Notes under the pieces: generated by a model
What the model was told of the DNA's origin: nothing
The model's input: only the letters and a program-made list of their open reading frames with translations
Database searches by the model: none
Shown here: one piece after another, positions 59,946 through 64,000 of the stretch
How positions within the stretch are numbered: the stretch's first letter is position 1
How the letters are laid out: the number at the start of each line of letters is the position of its first letter
DNA from: Modicisalibacter ilicicola DSM 19980
GTDB lineage: Bacteria > Pseudomonadota > Gammaproteobacteria > Pseudomonadales > Halomonadaceae
Length of the DNA: 64,000 bases
NCBI RefSeq assembly: GCF_900128925.1
Contig: NZ_FQUJ01000006.1
Location: 35,388-99,387 of the forward strand
Reading direction: 5' to 3'
Made by a program: the position numbers and the translations under genes

Positions 59946-60998
59946 TCAAGGGGATGGCCCCCGCCTGCCTTCTGGCGAGGCGGGCGTTTCCAGACGCCTG
60001 AGTCGTTGCCAGAGCTCGCTGCGTAGATCCGCCATGCGTGGCGCCTGTCCCTCGGCGAACGGAAGGGGGCGGGTCAGGCGCAGGGCACGCAGGCCGAGGC
60101 GTGCCGATAACAGCCCGATACCAAGCCCCTGGCCGGCCCGGGTCGACAGCTTGCCGGCCAGGTTCATCGAGAACAGGTCCATGCTGGTCTCGGCGGCCAT
60201 CTCGCTGGCTCCGGCGAAGGCCATGTTGGACAGTACGTTGCGAAACAGGCGAAGGCGACTGGCGTAGCCTAGCTCGAGGCCGTAGAGGGCGGCGATGCGA
60301 TCCAGCATCGCCAGGTTGCGCCAGGTCACCAGCATCATGTCGATCAGTGTCAAGGGGCTGATTGCCACCATGACCGCAGTCTCGCTCGACATGCGCGAGA
60401 TCAGGCGCCGGGCTTCTCGATCCCGCGGGGCGAGCAGGTGATGTGCCAGCAACTGGCGGGTCTCGGCCGCATCGTGATGCGGCTGATGCGCCTGAAGGAA
60501 GGACTGCCAGTGCGGGTGATCCTCGTCCAGGCCCATCTGCTTGCGGAGCTGTTCGGCCAGCCGCTTGGCCCCGCGGTCGGCGCCCCTGTCCAGCTGTTCG
60601 AGACGCTGACGAAGGGCGGCGTGTCGGCGCAGGCGACGCAACCGCCACAGTTCCCGCATCAAGGCCATGCCCCCCAGCCCCAGGGCCAGCAGCCCGAGCA
60701 GGCTCCAGGCGCCACCGAGCAGATCACCGCCCAGCGTCGCCAGATAGATGGTTTCGCCCATCTCCAGGATGCCCAGAGACAAGGTGCCGCCCAGCAAGGC
60801 GAGCAGGCCCCAGCGACGCTTGCGAGGGCGGGCCAGGCTGCGTGTCAGGGCCTCGTCCGTCTCTTCGGGGGGGCGTTCGTCCTCCACCGGCGTCGAGCTC
60901 AGCTCGACGGCGTAGTGCTCGGCAGGGCGAGGATCGAACCCGACGGACGTCTCGGGCTCCTCCAGGGTGAAGCGTCGAGGTGGGCGCGGGTCGTTCAT
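59946..60998 (-). CDS. ycjF: YcjF family membrane protein (DUF697)
   Basis: A 350-residue protein. A proline-rich cytosolic N-terminus (PRPPRRFTLEEPETSVGF) is followed by two membrane helices (about 70-115; WGLLALLGGTLSLGILEMGETIYL, SLLGLLALGLGGMAL), a coiled coil, then the DUF697 region (ISRMSSETAVMVAISPLTLIDMMLVTWRNLAMLDRIAALYGLELGYASRLRL). The ATGA overlap with ycjX and the pair's conserved order support the call. Linked to envelope-stress (phage-shock-like) regulons in enterobacteria. Confidence 0.9.
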   Translation of the reverse strand: MNDPRPPRRFTLEEPETSVGFDPRPAEHYAVELSSTPVEDERPPEETDEALTRSLARPRKRRWGLLALLGGTLSLGILEMGETIYLATLGGDLLGGAWSLLGLLALGLGGMALMRELWRLRRLRRHAALRQRLEQLDRGADRGAKRLAEQLRKQMGLDEDHPHWQSFLQAHQPHHDAAETRQLLAHHLLAPRDREARRLISRMSSETAVMVAISPLTLIDMMLVTWRNLAMLDRIAALYGLELGYASRLRLFRNVLSNMAFAGASEMAAETSMDLFSMNLAGKLSTRAGQGLGIGLLSARLGLRALRLTRPLPFAEGQAPRMADLRSELWQRLRRLETPASPEGRRGPSP

Positions 60999-62401
60999 GT
61001 CAGCTTGTCTCCGATCAGCCAGTCGAGGGCGGCGTCCATGCGGATGTGGGGGAGCCCTTCGCCACGGGCATCCCGGGAAAGGGGGCGAAAGGCCTGAAAG
61101 GCAAAGCCCTGCCGTGCCCAGAAATCGTGCCGGGGAAGGCGAGGGGGCACCTCGCCGGGAAACATGAGTGTCTCTTCGCCCTTCAGGGTCATCCCCCGCA
61201 GGACGGTCTCGTGCTTGCCCTGGTGCTTCACTGCTTGCACCTGAGTGGCACGAATCGAGGCCAGGGATAAGGCGCTCAGCGGAACATCGGCGAAGCGCAG
61301 GTCCTTGATCGGCTCGGCCAGCAGCGCCTCGAGCAGGGCCACCAGATTGGCATGCTGTTCCGGCGTCACGTGGTCCGCCTTGGTGGCGGCGATGGCCAGG
61401 CGGTCGATGCGTGGCGAGAAGAGCCGCGAGAGCAGGCTGCGCTGACCGTAATCGAAGCTTTGCATCAGCGTGGCCAGGGCCCGGGAAAGGTCCTCGAAAC
61501 GCTCGGGACCGGCATTGAGCGCGCCGAGCACATCGACCAGCACGATCTGCCGGTCGAAGCGGCGAAAATGCTCGCGGTAGAAGGGCTTGACCACATGCTG
61601 CCGATAATGGTCGAAGCGCCGGGCCAGGGTCTGGTAGATGCTCTGCTCGGGAAGCGCCTCGAGACGCCGGCGATCGTCTTCGTCGAGCCCCGGAAGCGGA
61701 AAGAACTGCAGCACGGGGGCGCCTTCCAGGTCGCCGGGCAGCAGGAAGCGCCCGGGCTGCAGATCGGAGAAGCCTTCTTCCCGGGCGCTGCGCAGGCCCT
61801 CGGCGTAGCGCTCGGCAATGGCGGCGAGTTCGGCTTCGTCGGCATCGGCTGCCGGGTCGAGCCGGTCGACGGCCTCGAGCCAATCCTTGGCCAAGGCGCG
61901 GCGCTCGGGGCTCAGGGTTGCCTGCTGGCGTCGGCTCCAGCTGAGGTAGTCGTGTTCCAGCAGGGGAAGGTCCAGCAACCACTCGCCAGGGTAGTCGAAA
62001 AGATCCAGCGTCAAGGTGGCGCTGTCGCTGCCCAGGCCCTTGAACAGGCCGTTGCGCTCCGGGCGGTAGCGGATATGCAGGCGTAATTCGCTGATGCCCC
62101 GAGTCGGTTCGGGCCAGCGCGGCGGCGTGGCCTCGAGGGCCGCCATGGCCTGGTCGTACGGAAAACGCGGCACCCCCAGGTCCTTCTGGGCGACACGCTG
62201 GGCGCCCAGCAGGCGTCCGTCCCGGGCCGCCGGCAGAAGATCCAGGCGAGCCTCGAGCCCGGCATGGCGCAGCTGATAGACCAGAGAGGTAAGGAAGGCC
62301 GTCTTGCCGGCCCGGGAGAGGCCGGTGACCGCCAGGCGTAGCTGGCGATCCCGGCCCCGTTCGATGAGATTGTTGAGTTCGCGTGCCAGGGTCCGGCGCA
62401 T
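60995..62401 (-). CDS. ycjX: YcjX family P-loop protein
   Basis: A 468-residue predicted GTPase/ATPase. Walker A is LAVTGLSRAGKTAFLTSL at about residues 23-40; the family block LTLDLFDYPGEWLLDLPLLEHDYLSWSR and the later IVLVDVLGALNAGPERFEDLSRAL and RLAIAATKADHVTPEQH (NKxD-like TKAD) fit YcjX. Cotranscribed with ycjF. Cellular role unsettled; part of the Psp regulon in E. coli. Confidence 0.92.
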   Translation of the reverse strand: MRRTLARELNNLIERGRDRQLRLAVTGLSRAGKTAFLTSLVYQLRHAGLEARLDLLPAARDGRLLGAQRVAQKDLGVPRFPYDQAMAALEATPPRWPEPTRGISELRLHIRYRPERNGLFKGLGSDSATLTLDLFDYPGEWLLDLPLLEHDYLSWSRRQQATLSPERRALAKDWLEAVDRLDPAADADEAELAAIAERYAEGLRSAREEGFSDLQPGRFLLPGDLEGAPVLQFFPLPGLDEDDRRRLEALPEQSIYQTLARRFDHYRQHVVKPFYREHFRRFDRQIVLVDVLGALNAGPERFEDLSRALATLMQSFDYGQRSLLSRLFSPRIDRLAIAATKADHVTPEQHANLVALLEALLAEPIKDLRFADVPLSALSLASIRATQVQAVKHQGKHETVLRGMTLKGEETLMFPGEVPPRLPRHDFWARQGFAFQAFRPLSRDARGEGLPHIRMDAALDWLIGDKLT

Positions 62402-62431
62402 GGAGCCAATGTTCCTGTTCCGAATCGAAAT

Positions 62432-63610
62432 TCAGTGTCTAATCTGCGGGCGATGCGCGTCCTTGGCAAGCCATTGCCAGAGAAGTGCAACGAGAGGCAG
62501 CAGCGACAAGGGCAGCAACAGCGCATTGAGCCCTGCCCAGCCCAGGTAGGCCTCGAGCGGTCCGGCGAGCAGCGCCGTCACGCCCACCGTCGAGAAGATC
62601 AGGAATTCGTTGGCGGCCTGGGTGCGTGCCTTTTCCGCCGGCCGGTAGGTTTCGGTCAGCAGTCCCGTGGCGGGCAGGAAGGTGAAGCTCCAGCCCAGCC
62701 CCAGCAGGATCAGTGCCGTGTAGTAACCCGGCAGGCTGGTATCGAACTGGACGACGATCCCGCAGCCGGTCAGCATCAGGCAACCCAGCACGATGACCGG
62801 TCTCGGTCCCATTCGAGCCGTCAGCCACCCCGTGAAGAACGCAGGCAGATACATGGCCAGCACGTGCCACTGAATGGTGGTGGCGACGTGATCGAAATGG
62901 AAGCCTTCTCGCTCCATCGCCAACGGGGTGGCCGTCATGGCCAGGTTCATTACTCCATAGCCGATCAGGCCGGTGAGTACCGCGATGATGAAGGCGGGCT
63001 GGCGCATGATCGCTGCCATTGGGCGTGCCGGCCCGTCGCTGTGGGTCGCTTGGGGTGGCGGCAAGCGCAGCAGCAGCAGAATCACGAGCGCCAGCAGGTA
63101 GAGCATCCCCAGGCCCAGGAAGCTGCCGAGAAACGGGGTATCGACAAGTGCGCGGCTGGCGCGGGCCAGCCAGGGGCCGAAGAACGCCGCCAGTACCCCA
63201 CCACCCATCACCAGGCCGATGGCACGGTCGCGCTGTTCCGGTGCGGCGGCTTCCACTGCGGCGAAGCGATACAGCATGCCGAAACCGATACCGATGCCAA
63301 GCAGCCAGGTGCTCAGCATGAAGAGAAGGAATTGCTCGTTGATCAGGGCCAGGCTCGCGACGCCGACGCCACCGAGCCCGACCAGGTTGCCGAGCACGAA
63401 GCCCCGCTTGCGGCCCAGCCGCGCCATGATCAGCGAGGCGGGAATGGTGGCGCACATCAGCCCGAGCCATTGCATGGCCACCGGCGCGGTGGCCCAGCCG
63501 GCCCCCGGAGCAAGCTTGGCCCCGATCAGCGGCGACACGGCCACCAGCAGGATGTTGCCGCTGACCAGCAGGGCCTGACACAGCGACAAGAGTATGACGG
63601 TCACGGGCAC
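62432..63610 (-). CDS. MFS transporter
   Basis: A 392-residue major facilitator with 12 predicted helices and a basic loop between helices 2 and 3 (MARLGRKRGFVLGN), the family signature. It has no long periplasmic domains. Sequence resembles bacterial efflux-type or general MFS permeases of unknown substrate. It follows the symporter gene by 26 bases on the same strand, so both may be in one operon. Start may lie at ATG 63610. Confidence 0.85.
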   Translation of the reverse strand: MPVTVILLSLCQALLVSGNILLVAVSPLIGAKLAPGAGWATAPVAMQWLGLMCATIPASLIMARLGRKRGFVLGNLVGLGGVGVASLALINEQFLLFMLSTWLLGIGIGFGMLYRFAAVEAAAPEQRDRAIGLVMGGGVLAAFFGPWLARASRALVDTPFLGSFLGLGMLYLLALVILLLLRLPPPQATHSDGPARPMAAIMRQPAFIIAVLTGLIGYGVMNLAMTATPLAMEREGFHFDHVATTIQWHVLAMYLPAFFTGWLTARMGPRPVIVLGCLMLTGCGIVVQFDTSLPGYYTALILLGLGWSFTFLPATGLLTETYRPAEKARTQAANEFLIFSTVGVTALLAGPLEAYLGWAGLNALLLPLSLLPLVALLWQWLAKDAHRPQIRH

Positions 63611-63636
63611 GAACGGCTTCCCCGGGCGAAGGCGGA

Positions 63637-64000
63637 TCAGCCGGCGAAGGCAATATAGATCGCAACCACCAGGATCACCAGCACGATGCCGGCGGGTATC
63701 GCTCCCTTCCAGGGGGTGAGATCGACCTCGCCGCTGTCCTCGTGGACCCAGGCGGTGGCGCGGGGGCGCAACTTGCCCAGCAGCAGCATCATCGCCACGA
63801 GAAGCACGAAGACCAGGGCCACGAAGTGGAAATCATGGATGACATCCAACAGCCCGGTGAAAGGCGGCACGAAATAGACCAGGCCGATGATGGCACAGCC
63901 GCCGACCAGCGCGAGCTTGGCGGCGACGGGCGGCACCCGCTTGGTGAGCAGGCCCACCAGCACCACGGCGAGGATGGGGATGAAGTACATGGCGTTCATC
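63637..64000 (-). CDS. sodium:solute symporter, C-terminal part
   Basis: Only the last 120 residues are in the window: three or four membrane helices ([78 protein letters not shown]) with [17 protein letters not shown] between. This is the tail of SSS/SLC5-type sodium sugar or solute symporters. The ATG at 63999 is internal, the gene continues left-to-right beyond 64000 on the minus strand. Substrate cannot be told. Confidence 0.75.
   Translation of the reverse strand, partial: MNAMYFIPILAVVLVGLLTKRVPPVAAKLALVGGCAIIGLVYFVPPFTGLLDVIHDFHFVALVFVLLVAMMLLLGKLRPRATAWVHEDSGEVDLTPWKGAIPAGIVLVILVVAIYIAFAG

Overview
The window reads as a high-GC gammaproteobacterial chromosome, most probably from the Halomonas group (Halomonadaceae). 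The evidence is the acidic cast of core proteins such as the SucB linkers, the arrangement gltX / tRNA-Ala / tRNA-Glu, the gltA // sdhCDAB-sucAB-lpd-sucCD cluster, and ycjX-ycjF. The genus is an inference from overall feel; no rRNA or other marker is present.

Region 1 (1-34789) is a complete P2-type (Peduovirus-like) prophage in the 5' end of dusA (tRNA-dihydrouridine synthase A). It has a dusA-type tyrosine integrase at the left edge and a leftward early operon with a CI/S24 repressor facing it. The early operon carries a Ribbon-helix-helix protein, an Ogr zinc-finger activator, a primase-helicase, a KilAC-like protein, a run of small genes including a DksA-like protein, a PrtN-like activator and a KilA-N protein. 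Cargo between repressor and tail genes is a membrane-anchored BRCT protein, an SOS-controlled UmuD-like protein and a hicAB toxin-antitoxin pair. The late genes follow P2 order: D U T E/E' FII FI G H I J W V S R, holin, endolysin, X L M N O on the minus strand and P Q on the plus strand. Three 23-bp dyads of the type expected for Ogr binding sit exactly at the predicted late promoters. At each end of the phage lies a matching module of a C4-type antisense RNA, a small ORF and an antirepressor (AntA on the left, BRO-N on the right). A GGTAAC-iteron region that looks like an origin lies just inside the right end. The left attachment repeat does not lead back into dusA but into another copy of the phage right-end sequence, so a second element is probably integrated in tandem beyond position 1.

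Region 2 (34790-36109) is the chromosomal flank. The severed dusA start is divergent from a probable CsrB/RsmZ-family small RNA, unannotated by any ORF. It has a perfect GacA/UvrY box, several GGA-bearing hairpins and a strong intrinsic terminator. An XRE regulator with a degenerate S24 domain follows.

Region 3 (36283-40262) has an SDR oxidoreductase, gltX, tRNA-Ala(GGC), tRNA-Glu(UUC), an intergenic pair of inverted DnaA boxes and a 3-hydroxyisobutyrate-dehydrogenase-like gene.

Region 4 (40326-53763) is the TCA-cycle cluster: gltA divergent from sdhCDAB, then sucA, sucB (with two lipoyl domains, unusual for this E2), lpd, sucC and sucD, ending in an intrinsic terminator. Both divergent promoters can be read in the 428-bp gap.

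Region 5 (53833-64000) holds a beta-helix/RTX/CBM-like putative secreted protein, rnb (RNase II), a PerM-type permease, a universal stress protein, ycjF, ycjX, an MFS transporter and the 3' part of a sodium:solute symporter that runs off the window.
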